From Alcaligenaceae bacterium (GTDB lineage Bacteria; Pseudomonadota; Gammaproteobacteria; Burkholderiales; Burkholderiaceae_B): 64,000 nt of DNA. Within the stretch, counting starts at the first letter, position 1, and the number at the start of each line of letters is the position of its first letter. Shown piece by piece: positions 26,894 to 36,735 of the stretch. The DNA lies in NCBI GenBank assembly GCA_013416395.1, contig JACCEP010000008.1, forward strand, positions 62,001-126,000, given 5' to 3'. A model generated the notes under the pieces. It was not told the origin of the DNA. It searched no databases and saw only the letters and a program-made list of their open reading frames with translations. The position numbers and the translations under genes were made by a program.

Positions 26894-27877
26894 TTAATCG
26901 AGCTTGATCTGGTTCTGTTCGATCACTTTCTTCCACATCTGTCGGTCTTTTGACACATAGGCTTCAATTTCCTTTTTGTCACGAACCGGCTGCATCACCA
27001 TGCCACCTGCTTCCATTCTCTGGCGGATGTTCTGATCAACGATGGCTTTGCTAATGGCCTCATGCAAAATGGCTTTGTTTTCGTCCGACACGGCGGCCGG
27101 CGTAGCAACACCAAACCAGGTGGCTGCTTGAAACCCCGGAACAGCGCTTTCCGCCACGGTCATGGTATCGGGCAGAACGGGCAGGCGTTTTTCAGACGCA
27201 ACCGCCAGAGCCTTTAGCCTGCCTTCCTTGATAAAGGGCAGCGAGGTAATAATGCCGTCTACCATAAGTTGAGTATCATTTGCGACCAAAGACGACAAGG
27301 CTGGCGCACTGCCGTTGTAGGGCACATGTACGATGTCGAGGTCGGTTGCGCTGACCAGCATCTGGGTGGCCAGTTGTAGTGGGTTACCAAGGCCGACCGA
27401 TGCGTAATTGAGCTTGCCAGGATTTGCCTTGGCATACTCAATGAATTCAGGCAGCGTGTTGGCGGGCACATCTTTGCCGGTAACAACAACCAGCGGCATC
27501 TCCAGAACAATGCCGATGACCTCATAATCTTTGACCGGGTCATACTCGATCGTGCTGTACAGCATGGGGTTTAGCACCATGCTCGAGTTGCTGGCAAGAA
27601 ACAGGGTGTAGCCGTCGGGTGCCGATCGGGCCACCATGTTGGCGGCGATGCGGGTACTGGCACCGGGCTTGTTCTCGACAATAACGGGTTGCCCCAGTGT
27701 TTTGCTCATATGTTCAGCCATCAGGCGGCTGAGCATATCCGCACTGCCACCTGGCGTATAGGGCACAACCAATTTAACCGGCCGATCAGGAAAGCTCGCC
27801 AAAGCAGGGGTCGAGATCATTAATGCGATTGCTGCTGTCGTCAAAAGGCGCAGGCTTTTTGTAAGAGTAGATGCCAT
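26894..27877 (-). CDS. TTT (Bug-family) periplasmic solute receptor 2
   Basis: A 327-residue receptor of the tripartite tricarboxylate family, with a signal peptide (about residues 1-27, ending PALA) and FPDRPVKLVVPYTPGGSADMLSR. The conserved ENKPGASTRIAANMVARSAPDGYTL is present. The first family glycine cluster GASG/GAGG is altered to GAST here. GGAG precedes the ATG. It is the third gene of an apparent operon after the SDR and acyl-CoA synthetase genes, implying uptake of the acid that the synthetase activates. No TctA or TctB gene is adjacent. Confidence 0.93.
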   Translation of the reverse strand: MASTLTKSLRLLTTAAIALMISTPALASFPDRPVKLVVPYTPGGSADMLSRLMAEHMSKTLGQPVIVENKPGASTRIAANMVARSAPDGYTLFLASNSSMVLNPMLYSTIEYDPVKDYEVIGIVLEMPLVVVTGKDVPANTLPEFIEYAKANPGKLNYASVGLGNPLQLATQMLVSATDLDIVHVPYNGSAPALSSLVANDTQLMVDGIITSLPFIKEGRLKALAVASEKRLPVLPDTMTVAESAVPGFQAATWFGVATPAAVSDENKAILHEAISKAIVDQNIRQRMEAGGMVMQPVRDKKEIEAYVSKDRQMWKKVIEQNQIKLD

Positions 27878-27951
27878 GTTGTCTCCGGGTTATTAAAAAT
27901 TGATTATTAAAATGGGCATCAAGGCCCTGGTTCACTGCAAACGTCTTGGTG

Positions 27952-29442
27952 TCATACTTTGGTTTTTTGCTCAGCCCAGTATTCAGATCTAAGCTTGCGT
28001 TTCATGATCTTGCCGCTATCGTCTCTGGGCAGATTGGGGTGTACGCGTATGTCGCGCGGGATCTTATAGCCCGCAAGCCGGGGCTTGAGCCATTGCCGAA
28101 GCGCGTCTTGGTCGAGCGGCCGTTCGTCGGCAGTCTGTATCAATGCAAGAAGCTGTTCGCCGTATTCTTGGTCGGGTATGCCAAAGACCACGCAGTCTGC
28201 AACGCCTGGGTACTGAAAAATATGCTGTTCGATTTCTGCCGGGTAGATATTTACGCCGCCTGAAATAACCATGTCAGATTCTCGATCACATACATACAAA
28301 TAGCCCTGCTCGTCGACAAAGCCAAGGTCTCCCAGGCCGATCAGGCCTTGCTGTTCGATTTCTGCCCGTGCTCCCGGGTTACCGCGATAGGTAAAGTCTG
28401 CATAAGCCTGCTGGCGTACGAAGATGCGACCCACTGTGCCAGGCTCGGCCGTGGCGCCGGTTTCGTCGAGTATGCGAACGGTGCCACCTGGCAAAGGCCG
28501 GCCTACGCTGCCTGGTCGCTCCAGTGCCTCACTCGAGTCGATAAGGGTTACGAGACCAGCTTCGCTGGATGCATAGGTCTCATAAATGATCGGACCAAAC
28601 CATTCGATCATGGCCCGCTTGACCTCGATAGGGCACGGTGAACCGGTCGAAACGACAAACTTCAGTGAAGAAACATCGTAGGTGTTGCGTTCGGCCACAG
28701 ACAGTCGCAGCAAGCGCACGTACATGATGGGCACCATGTACAACGTCTCTATTCGGTGCTGTTGAATCAGTTGCAAGATTTCGTGCGGATCGAATCTTTC
28801 CGTGACCACAAATGTGCTTGCCTTGAGCAGCGCCATCTGCGTATACAAGCTGGGGGCGCTGTGATAAATAGGTGCAGACAACAAAGCACGAACGCCTGGG
28901 CGCAGGCCATAGGCTTGTGCGACCAACGCCTCCGATGTTGCTTTTCGGGCTTGCAATTCATCAGCAGGAAATGGGTAGCGCACCACGCCCTTGGGTTTAC
29001 CAGTCGTGCCTGAGGTGTACGCCATATGGCCGCGCGGCGCTACCTCTGGCCCGTTGAAAACACCATGGCTGTCTCGCCAGGGAACGTAGCCCAGCTCACT
29101 TTGGTCGGCGTCAATAAGAAACACCCGTACCTTGGCCGGGATCTTCTCGCGTACACGCTCAAAAAATACGCTATCGGTAATGAGAACACGGGCGCCGCTG
29201 TCTTCCAGCAGATAGGCGACTTCGTCGGGGGTGAAATGCCAATTGATGGGACAGTAATAGCAACCTAATTTGCGCGCTGCCAGGATGATTTCCAGGTAGG
29301 GCATGCAGTTTCTGAGCATGACCGCAACCGTGTCGCCTTCGCGCACGCCTGTGCTGGCGAGTGCGCTGGCTGTCTTGAGGGCATTTTCTGCCAGTGCGGC
29401 TTTAGAAAGCTGATCTTTGCCGGCAACAATGTAATCGTTCAT
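27952..29442 (-). CDS. Acyl-CoA synthetase (AMP-forming)
   Basis: A 496-residue ANL-superfamily ligase that activates a carboxylic acid to its CoA thioester via an acyl-adenylate. Motif A3 YTSGTTGKPKGVV, A5 YASSEAG, the hinge VCDRESDMVISGGVNIYPAEIE and the C-terminal catalytic Lys in DDSGKIMKRKLR are all present. The substrate (short, medium or aromatic acid) is unclear. The start overlaps the SDR stop by four bases, and a TTT receptor follows 74 bases on, so the three genes are one operon. Confidence 0.92.
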   Translation of the reverse strand: MNDYIVAGKDQLSKAALAENALKTASALASTGVREGDTVAVMLRNCMPYLEIILAARKLGCYYCPINWHFTPDEVAYLLEDSGARVLITDSVFFERVREKIPAKVRVFLIDADQSELGYVPWRDSHGVFNGPEVAPRGHMAYTSGTTGKPKGVVRYPFPADELQARKATSEALVAQAYGLRPGVRALLSAPIYHSAPSLYTQMALLKASTFVVTERFDPHEILQLIQQHRIETLYMVPIMYVRLLRLSVAERNTYDVSSLKFVVSTGSPCPIEVKRAMIEWFGPIIYETYASSEAGLVTLIDSSEALERPGSVGRPLPGGTVRILDETGATAEPGTVGRIFVRQQAYADFTYRGNPGARAEIEQQGLIGLGDLGFVDEQGYLYVCDRESDMVISGGVNIYPAEIEQHIFQYPGVADCVVFGIPDQEYGEQLLALIQTADERPLDQDALRQWLKPRLAGYKIPRDIRVHPNLPRDDSGKIMKRKLRSEYWAEQKTKV

Positions 29443-30341
29443 GCCTTGACCTGTGCTGTTCGCTGTTGTTTGTCACCCGCCGTTCTTTCCATGGAGGCCA
29501 TACGTGCAGCGCTCCAGTCTTCGTCCGTCCAGTCAAAGTACTGTTTGTAATAGGCGCCATTGGCGAGCCAGTCTGCCCCATCGAGTGCAATCGTCTGGCC
29601 GTTGATCCAGCCATTTTCTTCGGCCAGAAGAAATGCGGCGAGGTCGCCGATATCTTGCCCTGTTCCTAGTCTTTTCATGGGGTTCTGATCAATAATCTCT
29701 TGAGAATCCGTGTTTTTTGGACGTAACCGCGCGGAGGCGCCTTCGGTTGGTATCACCCCTGGGGCGATGGCATTTAGGCGTATGCCATACCGACCCCACT
29801 CAACGGCCAGCGATTTGGTCATAGCATCAAGTCCGGCTTTTGACATGGCGGATGGCACTACAAATGGTGAACCCGTCCAGATCCATGTAACCAGAATAGA
29901 AACCACAGACCCTGGCCGTCCCGTTGCTATCCAATGTTTGCCTGCGGCCTGCGTGACATAAAACGACCCGCGAAACACGATATCGGCAATGGCGTTAAAC
30001 CCTCGCGGCGACAGGCTTTCTGTTTTGCTGATGAAGTTTCCGGCGGCGTTATTGATCAGGCCATCTATGCCACCGTGGTCGCGCCAGATTTCGTCCATCA
30101 TTGCATTGACGGCGTCAACGTCGCGAATGTCGACGACGTGAGACCAAGTACGAACGCCGTACTTTTGGCTTAGCGTTGCCGCAGCCTCTGCAACGATGCC
30201 TCCTCTTCGCCCACACAGGTGAATATTGGCACCCAGTTGCGCCAGCTGTTCTGCCATGGCAAAGCCCAGCCCTGTCGCACCTCCGGTAACAAGTACGCTC
30301 TTACCTTTGAAGAGTTGTGGGCGCAGGGTGCTGGTTTGCAT
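29439..30341 (-). CDS. SDR-family oxidoreductase, 2,4-dienoyl-CoA reductase-like
   Basis: A 300-residue short-chain dehydrogenase. The NAD(P) loop TGGATGLG (19-26) and NNAAGNF are clear. The classical YxxxK is replaced by SAMSK (164-168), with serine where tyrosine should be. This matches the atypical 2,4-dienoyl-CoA/trans-enoyl-CoA reductase branch, together with its LAVEWGRYGIRLNAIAPG block. The operon with an acyl-CoA synthetase fits a CoA-thioester substrate. The ATG at 30341 has AGGA nine bases upstream; the frame extends to 30389 without support. Confidence 0.88.
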   Translation of the reverse strand: MQTSTLRPQLFKGKSVLVTGGATGLGFAMAEQLAQLGANIHLCGRRGGIVAEAAATLSQKYGVRTWSHVVDIRDVDAVNAMMDEIWRDHGGIDGLINNAAGNFISKTESLSPRGFNAIADIVFRGSFYVTQAAGKHWIATGRPGSVVSILVTWIWTGSPFVVPSAMSKAGLDAMTKSLAVEWGRYGIRLNAIAPGVIPTEGASARLRPKNTDSQEIIDQNPMKRLGTGQDIGDLAAFLLAEENGWINGQTIALDGADWLANGAYYKQYFDWTDEDWSAARMASMERTAGDKQQRTAQVKA

Positions 30342-30429
30342 GGAAAGGTATCCTGTTGTGGGCCTGTGAGGCGTATTGATGAACCTCACCAGAGTATCAA
30401 TGAGTGATCATGGAAACAATGGCATTAAA

Positions 30430-30446
30430 TACACATACACTGTGTA
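30430..30446. promoter_or_regulatory. Candidate operator upstream of the SDR-ACS-TTT operon
   Basis: TACACA and TGTGTA, 6-bp perfect arms with a 5-base spacer, lie about 90 bases upstream of the SDR start, within the 192-bp gap after lysR. The T-N11-A-like dyad would suit a LysR-type regulator; assignment is inferred. Confidence 0.35.
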
Positions 30447-30533
30447 CTGTGGTGAGACAATAGGTGTGCGCTTAGGGCACGCATATGTAGGCATGCACCT
30501 TTAAGGCGTTTCAACCTATCAGGCAATAACGCG

Positions 30534-31463
30534 CTAGCGTAATCCAGGGTTGCGCGTTTCGCTGTAGTCACCGATTAGCTTTCGCAACTCTCTGCGGAAA
30601 AAATCAATAACCATGGTGACGGCTGATGACGGGTAGAGGTTTCGGGTGGTAAGTATCCACAATCTGTCGCCAGGCCCTTCTACTTCATGGCCCGGCAGCA
30701 CTTTCTGCAAGCTTCCCTCACGTATTTCTTCTTGCACCATATAGTTGGGCAGAAGCGCAACGCCTGCACCCAAAACGGCGGCTTGCTTGAGAAAAGAAAA
30801 ATCTTCAGTCTGAATTTTTGGCTCAAGAAGAATATGTTTGCGTTGAGCATCCACCTTGAAAGTGATGTCGGCGAGCGGCCCTTCGCAAGGTGGGCATAGG
30901 TAACAGGCCTTGGTCAGATCGGTGGGTTGGGCAATTTCGGGTAATGTGGAAAGATACTCAGGTGATGCATACAGGTGCCACTCTACCTTGCATACTTCGC
31001 GCGCCACATAGTCTTGGGGCGGGTCGCTTACTACCCTTAAGGCGATATCAATTTCAGACTGCAATAAGTCACTGACCCTGTTTGAAAACAGAATGCGCAG
31101 CCGCAGATCGGGGTATTGCCTGGACAGATCGGCCATGAGCGGACGCAGGTTCAGAGAACTTAAACCGGTGGGCAAGCTGATGCGTACGTAGCCCACTGGC
31201 ATGGCACGCAAGGTGCTTACTGCAAGCTGTGCTGCCTCGACCTCGCCAGCAATGCGCACTGCATGCTCGTACACGATTCGGCCTTGTTGGGTCAGCTCTA
31301 TGTGGCGTGTTGTTCGCCGCAGCAGCTGTGCGCCCATGGTGGCTTCGAGTTCTTTTAGTTTGCGGCTAACAAGAGAGCGCGTTATGCCATGGCGTACCGC
31401 CGCTTCGCTAAGCGTACCTGCATCGACAATGGTGGCAAACAGATTGAGCAGGTTTAAATCCAT
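30534..31463 (-). CDS. LysR-family transcriptional regulator
   Basis: A 309-residue regulator of the small-domain CrgA/YafC-like branch. The N-terminal helix-turn-helix (DLNLLNLFATIVDAGTLSEAAVRHGITRSLVSRKLKELE) is followed by LLRRTTRHIELTQQG, and the effector domain starts near residue 90. It lies upstream of the SDR-acyl-CoA synthetase-TTT operon on the same strand and is its probable regulator. The ATG at 31463 gives the family's standard MDLNLL start; the ten upstream codons of open frame are ignored. Confidence 0.9.
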   Translation of the reverse strand: MDLNLLNLFATIVDAGTLSEAAVRHGITRSLVSRKLKELEATMGAQLLRRTTRHIELTQQGRIVYEHAVRIAGEVEAAQLAVSTLRAMPVGYVRISLPTGLSSLNLRPLMADLSRQYPDLRLRILFSNRVSDLLQSEIDIALRVVSDPPQDYVAREVCKVEWHLYASPEYLSTLPEIAQPTDLTKACYLCPPCEGPLADITFKVDAQRKHILLEPKIQTEDFSFLKQAAVLGAGVALLPNYMVQEEIREGSLQKVLPGHEVEGPGDRLWILTTRNLYPSSAVTMVIDFFRRELRKLIGDYSETRNPGLR

Positions 31464-31598
31464 GGGCGGTCGCCTGAAAATAATGCTGAACAAGAAGGTT
31501 TATCGCAGCCGCCTTCGAATGCGCTTAGCCAGCGCGGCGGCGGGCGCCGCATGGCGTGGTGTTGGCGAACAGATCCTGTGCAGAGCAACATACCGCCT

Positions 31599-32291
31599 TT
31601 AGCGCTGCAATGCGATGCGCTCAAGAAAATAAGCAAGAATTTGCTCGGCATGGAGGTCGTCGGCATGAGACTGGCCAGGCAGATGGTACATGCCCATGCC
31701 ATCGCCCAGGGCCATAAAGCCCAGCGCGAGCTGCTCTGCAGGAAGCGGAAGCGTCAAGCCCGTGCGCGCAGCAAACTTGTAAACGTATTGGGTAATTGTG
31801 GCCAGAATGTCTTGTTGAAACGCATTGAACTGCGTACAGAAATTGGCATCGCGGCTGGCATGCAGCCTGGCTTCCAGCCATAAGGTGTAGAACTGAGTGT
31901 CGCGATAAATGCGGCTGTAGTAATGGATGAGTTGGGTTTCTATGGGCGAGCGGTTGCCATCGACGGCGAGTGCGGGTTGGTCGTGAGTTCCGACGAGCTC
32001 GGCTGCGACACGGTGACTGACGGGGTGGTCTGGTGTGTCAGGGTTGTCGAGTATGGTTTGAAGACCCGCCAAAATGCGCTGATGATCCCGTGTGAGCAAT
32101 TCAATAAACAATTGCGTCTTGCTTTTGAAATTGGAGTAGAACGCACCGCGTGAATAGCCAGCGGCCAGAGTGATGTGCTCGACGCTGGTGGCACCAAAGC
32201 CTTTTTTCACAAAAAGGGCCTGTGCCGCATCGAGCAGCCGTTGCTGGGTTTGAGCCTGGCTTTGTTGGCGTGTAAGGCGGACTTTTTTCAT
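31599..32291 (-). CDS. TetR/AcrR-family repressor of the adjacent RND operon
   Basis: A 230-residue TetR-family regulator. The DNA-binding domain occupies about residues 10-60 (QQRLLDAAQALFVKKGFGATSVEHITLAAGYSRGAFYSNFKSK), followed by a ligand-binding helical domain ending EQILAYFLERIAL. It is divergent from the efflux operon at 32454, with an AT-rich 160-bp spacer in which operators are expected. By analogy with AcrR/MexR-type systems, it likely represses efflux until a toxic ligand binds. The ATG at 32291 (MKKVRL) is preferred over 32309. Confidence 0.9.
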   Translation of the reverse strand: MKKVRLTRQQSQAQTQQRLLDAAQALFVKKGFGATSVEHITLAAGYSRGAFYSNFKSKTQLFIELLTRDHQRILAGLQTILDNPDTPDHPVSHRVAAELVGTHDQPALAVDGNRSPIETQLIHYYSRIYRDTQFYTLWLEARLHASRDANFCTQFNAFQQDILATITQYVYKFAARTGLTLPLPAEQLALGFMALGDGMGMYHLPGQSHADDLHAEQILAYFLERIALQR

Positions 32292-32453
32292 AAAAACATC
32301 ATAGAACATTTTTGTTTCGAATACATGTTTGTATTTGAATTCATCTATGAATTAGAATAGACCTCATTTGGGGCGTCGGTTTATGTGGGCGCGCCACCGC
32401 TTCCGCTTCTTTGTGCCCGTGTTATTGGCATACCAACTATTTTTATTTATTTC

Positions 32454-33572
32454 ATGACTTCTGCCATGACGCATTCTGCCTCACGCTGGGTATATCGCCT
32501 CGCTGCCATTGCCTGCAGCACACTCGTGCTGGCTGCATGCGGCAAGCACGAAACTGACGTAGTTCGGCAGAAACAGGTGTCTGTTGTAAAGGTGTCAGCC
32601 TCGTCGGGGCCCGGCCAATGGCAGGTGCCAGGGCAGGTGGGCGCTCGCGAAGAAACCACGCTGTCTTTTCGCACTGACGGAAAAATCATTGAAAGGGCTG
32701 TGCGCATAGGCGATCAGGTTGCAAAAGACCAGGTGCTGGCCCAGCTTGACCCGGTGCCGGCCAGGCAGGGTCATGACAGCGCACAGGCTCAGCTTGCTGC
32801 AGCACGCAAAGGGCTTGAGTTCGCGACCAGTCAGCGCAAGCGTGACCAGCAGCAGGCGCGTGCCCAGCTAATCTCGCGTGCTCAGCTTGAGCAGAGCGAA
32901 AACGCCTATGCCCAGGCCAAGGCCGCATTAACGCAGGCAGAGCAGCAGGCTGCCCAGGCCTCAGATCGGCTTTCCTATACCAAACTTAAGGCCATGCACG
33001 CAGGCGTTATCACCGCCGAACACGCCCAGACCGGCCAAAATGTCGCGCCGGGCCAACCTGTGTATTCGCTGGCGTGGTCCGAAGGCAAGGATGTTATCGG
33101 CGATATCCCCGAGCGCTTGCTGGCGTCTGTGTCAGTGGGCCAGCAGGCCAGTGTTCGGCTTAATGCCCTGCCAGATCAGGTGTTCCCGGCCACGGTGCGA
33201 GAAATCGCCCCTGCAGCCGACCCGGTTAGTCGCACTTTCCGCGTAAAACTCACGCTTGATCCGGGTGCCGTGCAGGCTCGACTTGGTATGACGGCAAGCA
33301 TCGTTTTTACTTACCCCGACGATGAGGGCGCATCACCCCGGTTCAGCTTGCCGGCAACCGCTTTGTTTCATGACGGTGATGTGCCAGCCGTGTGGCTGGT
33401 GCAGCAGCCTGACAGCACGCTTGTATTGCGCCAGGTTACCGTCATCAGCCAGGGGGCGAACACCGTTGAGGTGTCCGGAGACCTCAAGCCTGGTGACATG
33501 GTTGTGGCACAGGGGGTTCATACGGTGTCAAAGGGCATGAAGGTTGTGGCATCGCAAGAGCAGGCACCGTGA
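32454..33572 (+). CDS. RND efflux periplasmic adaptor (membrane-fusion lipoprotein)
   Basis: Links the inner-membrane RND pump to the outer-membrane channel. The 372 residues have a lipoprotein signal peptide (LVLAAC lipobox, Cys near residue 24), a lipoyl-like half (FRTDGKIIERAVRIGDQVAKDQVLAQLD), a Gln/Ala-rich alpha-hairpin (about residues 100-175) and the beta-barrel. GHD-family adaptors share this layout. It is the first gene of a three-gene tripartite operon. No strong ribosome site is seen; an ATG at 32466 is an alternative. Confidence 0.93.
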   Translation: MTSAMTHSASRWVYRLAAIACSTLVLAACGKHETDVVRQKQVSVVKVSASSGPGQWQVPGQVGAREETTLSFRTDGKIIERAVRIGDQVAKDQVLAQLDPVPARQGHDSAQAQLAAARKGLEFATSQRKRDQQQARAQLISRAQLEQSENAYAQAKAALTQAEQQAAQASDRLSYTKLKAMHAGVITAEHAQTGQNVAPGQPVYSLAWSEGKDVIGDIPERLLASVSVGQQASVRLNALPDQVFPATVREIAPAADPVSRTFRVKLTLDPGAVQARLGMTASIVFTYPDDEGASPRFSLPATALFHDGDVPAVWLVQQPDSTLVLRQVTVISQGANTVEVSGDLKPGDMVVAQGVHTVSKGMKVVASQEQAP

Positions 33573-33582
33573 GGGCCAACGC

Positions 33583-36500
33583 ATGACCAAGTCTGACAAC
33601 AAAGACGCACCGGGGCGGTTTAACCTCTCGGCCTGGGCCCTGCAGCACCGCGCTCTGGTGGTGTTTCTTATTGTCATGCTTACCGTCAGTGGTGCGCTTG
33701 CCTATACTCGCCTGGCGCAGTCTGAAGACCCGCCGTTTACCTTTCGCGTTATGGTCATCAAAACGCTTTGGCCGGGGGCAACCGCCAGACAGGTGCAGCA
33801 GCAGGTGTCGGATCGCATAGAACGTACGCTGCAAGACATGCCTTTGCGCGATCACACGGCCAGTTACTCGCGCCCGGGCGAATCTACTATTTTTTATTTT
33901 ATGAACGATGCCGCGCCGGCCAGCAAAGTGCCTGACGAGTGGTATCAGTTACGAAAAAAAATTGGCGATATGGCGGGCGAGTTGCCATCAGATGTTATTG
34001 GGCCTTTTTTCAATGACGAATTTGGTGACGTCTACACCAATATCTATGCGCTTAAAGGTGATGGATACTCGCCAGCCCAATTGCGTGATTACGCCGACAA
34101 AATACGCACGGTACTGGTGCGGGCTGAGGGCGTGGCCAAAGTGCATTACTTTGGCGATCAGGAAGAGCGCATCGTCGTGCAGGTGCCAAATGCCACGCTG
34201 TCGCAGTCGGGCCTGTCTCCACACCGCATCGCCGAGGCCATTGCCGCACAAAATGCCATGGCCTATACAGGCGTAGTTACCACCGCAAACGATCGCGTGT
34301 TTGTCAGGCCAACAGGGCAGTACGATCAGGTGCAAGCGTTGTCCGATACACTGATCGAGGCCAACGGGCGGCTGGTTCGCCTGGGCGATGTTGCCACCAT
34401 TGAACGTGGCTATGAAGACCCGCCTTCCACGCAAATGCGCTACCAGGGCCAGCCGGTGCTGGGCATTGGTGTTACCGCCAGCAAGGGCTTTGATGTGGTG
34501 CATCTGGGTAAAAACCTGGATGAGCTGGTTGCGGGGGTACGCGATGCGCTACCCGCCGGGCTGGTGTTGGATGAAGTGGCCAGCATGCCCGATGCTGTGT
34601 CCACGTCTGTTGACGAGTTCACGCGGTCTGTAGGCGAAGCGGTGATTATAGTGCTGCTGGTTAGCCTGGTTTCGCTGGGGCTGCGTACAGGCATGATTGT
34701 TGTTATTTCTATACCCGTGGTGCTGGCATTGACGGCCTTGTTCATGTACTGGTTCGACATAGGCCTGCACAAGGTGTCTTTGGGTACGCTTATTTTGGCA
34801 CTCGGGCTGCTGGTGGATGATGCCATTATTGCCATCGAAATGATGGCGGTAAAGCTGGAGCAGGGCTGGGATCGCACTCGGGCGGCGGCGTTTGCCTATA
34901 CGAGTACGGCGTTTCCCATGCTTACCGGCACCCTGGTTACGGTGGCAGGCTTTTTGCCCATCGCATTGGCCGAATCAAGTACCGGCGAATATACCCGCTC
35001 TATTTTTCAAGTATCGGCCATTGCACTGCTGGTCTCATGGTTTGCCGCCGTCATATTGATCCCGCTACTGGGGTATGCCTTGCTCAAGCCGCGCCCGCTG
35101 CCAGAACAGTCACAGCAGAGCGAGGCCGGGCACCAGGTTGATGAGCATGATATCTACGCATCAAAGTTTTATACGCGCCTGCGAGGCTGGTTGCGCTGGT
35201 GCGTTACACGCCGCGTTCTGGTGTTGCTGCTGACCGCCTTGCTGTTTGCAGCAGCCATGGTCAGCTTTCAGTTTATTCCCAAGCAGTTTTTTCCAGACTC
35301 AGAGCGCCCCGAGCTGCTGGTTGATCTGCGTCTTAGAGAAAGCGCTTCGTTTCATGCCACGCTTGATCAAGTGGAGCGCCTGGAAACGTTGCTTAAAGGC
35401 CGAGATGAAATCGATCACTCGATCAGCTTTGTTGGCACGGGGGCGCCTCGCTTTTATCTACCCCTAAATCAAGAATTGCCTCAGAGCAATTTTGCCCAGC
35501 TTGTGGTGACCGCCAAGTCGATCCAGGACCGTGAAACACTCAAAAAATGGCTCGATGTTGAACTGGCCGAGAAGTTTCCTGCAGTCAGGGGCAGGGTGTC
35601 ACGGCTGGAGTCTGGCCCACCAGTAGGGTTTCCCGTGCAGTTCAGGGTAAGTGGCGATGATATCTCTCAGGTGCAGCGTCTGGCCTTGCGGGTTGCTGAG
35701 GTCATGAAGTCTAACGCCGACGTGCTGAACGTGCAGTACGACTGGGATGAGCCGTCAGCGCGCTCAAGCCGTTTTGAAATCGACCAGCAGGCAGCCCGTC
35801 GTCTGGGTGTTTCGTCGAAGGATGTCTCTGATTTTCTGGCGATGACACTCTCGGGTTATACCGTGTCGCAATATCGTGAAGGCGACAAGCTGATACGTAT
35901 CGATTTGCGCGCACCAGAGCATGAGCGTGCCGACCCGTCAAGCCTTATGGGGCTTTCATTGCCTACGCCCAATGGCCCGGTGCCGTTATCGGCGCTCGGC
36001 ACGATGACCAATGGGTTGGAGCATGCCATTATCTGGGAATACGATAGGCAGCCCACCATCATCGTGCGCTCGGATGTGGCTGCGGGTGCCGAGGGCATCA
36101 ATGTCACACAGTCTGTGGACCAGCAGTTGAATGATCTGCGGGCCGAACTGCCCCTGGGCTATCGTATAGAGGTGGGTGGGTCGGTTGAGGCCAATACCAA
36201 GGCCGAGCAGTCTATTTCCGCAAAAATGGTGTTTTTTGTGGTGGCGGTGCTTGTAATACTGATGCTGCAGCTTCAAAGTTTTTCACGCGTGATGCTGGTG
36301 GTACTGACTGCGCCGCTGGGGCTAATTGGCGTGGCTGCCACCCTGCTCATTTTTGGCCAGCCGTTTGGTTTTGTCGCCATGCTGGGGGTAATAGCCATGT
36401 TTGGCATCATTATGCGCAACTCCGTTATTTTGGTTGATCAAATCGAACAAGATATCGCGGCAGGTCATGGTCGTTTTGACGCCATTATTGATGCCACGGT

Positions 36501-36735
36501 CCGTCGCTTTCGGCCTATTACGCTGACCGCTGTGGCGGCGGTGCTGGCACTTATCCCCTTGCTGCGCAGCACATTTTTTGGCCCTATGGCGTCTGCGCTT
36601 ATGGGGGGCATTACCAGCGCCACGATACTGACAGTTTTCGTCTTGCCGGCGCTTTATGCCTTCGCGTTCAGGGTTCGCAATAATGAGACCACTGAAGCAC
36701 GCGCCTCGTCAGCGCGTCAGGAGCATGCATCGTGA
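33583..36735 (+). CDS. RND efflux transporter permease (AcrB/HAE-like)
   Basis: A 1050-residue proton-driven exporter with 12 expected membrane helices and two large periplasmic loops. Visible are the first helix (ALVVFLIVMLTVSGALA), the TM4 proton-relay segment LALGLLVDDAIIAIEMM, and the matching second-half block FGFVAMLGVIAMFGIIMRNSVILVDQIEQD. The AcrB-like internal duplication is intact. The ATG at 33583 has GAGG nine bases upstream. The sequence resembles the shorter-adaptor 'TriC/MexK-like' branch more than drug pumps of the AcrB type; the substrate is unknown. Confidence 0.95.
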   Translation: MTKSDNKDAPGRFNLSAWALQHRALVVFLIVMLTVSGALAYTRLAQSEDPPFTFRVMVIKTLWPGATARQVQQQVSDRIERTLQDMPLRDHTASYSRPGESTIFYFMNDAAPASKVPDEWYQLRKKIGDMAGELPSDVIGPFFNDEFGDVYTNIYALKGDGYSPAQLRDYADKIRTVLVRAEGVAKVHYFGDQEERIVVQVPNATLSQSGLSPHRIAEAIAAQNAMAYTGVVTTANDRVFVRPTGQYDQVQALSDTLIEANGRLVRLGDVATIERGYEDPPSTQMRYQGQPVLGIGVTASKGFDVVHLGKNLDELVAGVRDALPAGLVLDEVASMPDAVSTSVDEFTRSVGEAVIIVLLVSLVSLGLRTGMIVVISIPVVLALTALFMYWFDIGLHKVSLGTLILALGLLVDDAIIAIEMMAVKLEQGWDRTRAAAFAYTSTAFPMLTGTLVTVAGFLPIALAESSTGEYTRSIFQVSAIALLVSWFAAVILIPLLGYALLKPRPLPEQSQQSEAGHQVDEHDIYASKFYTRLRGWLRWCVTRRVLVLLLTALLFAAAMVSFQFIPKQFFPDSERPELLVDLRLRESASFHATLDQVERLETLLKGRDEIDHSISFVGTGAPRFYLPLNQELPQSNFAQLVVTAKSIQDRETLKKWLDVELAEKFPAVRGRVSRLESGPPVGFPVQFRVSGDDISQVQRLALRVAEVMKSNADVLNVQYDWDEPSARSSRFEIDQQAARRLGVSSKDVSDFLAMTLSGYTVSQYREGDKLIRIDLRAPEHERADPSSLMGLSLPTPNGPVPLSALGTMTNGLEHAIIWEYDRQPTIIVRSDVAAGAEGINVTQSVDQQLNDLRAELPLGYRIEVGGSVEANTKAEQSISAKMVFFVVAVLVILMLQLQSFSRVMLVVLTAPLGLIGVAATLLIFGQPFGFVAMLGVIAMFGIIMRNSVILVDQIEQDIAAGHGRFDAIIDATVRRFRPITLTAVAAVLALIPLLRSTFFGPMASALMGGITSATILTVFVLPALYAFAFRVRNNETTEARASSARQEHAS

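Noticed and set aside
32447-33246. Several short frames within the RND adaptor gene
   Set aside because: All lie in alternative frames of a well-supported gene.
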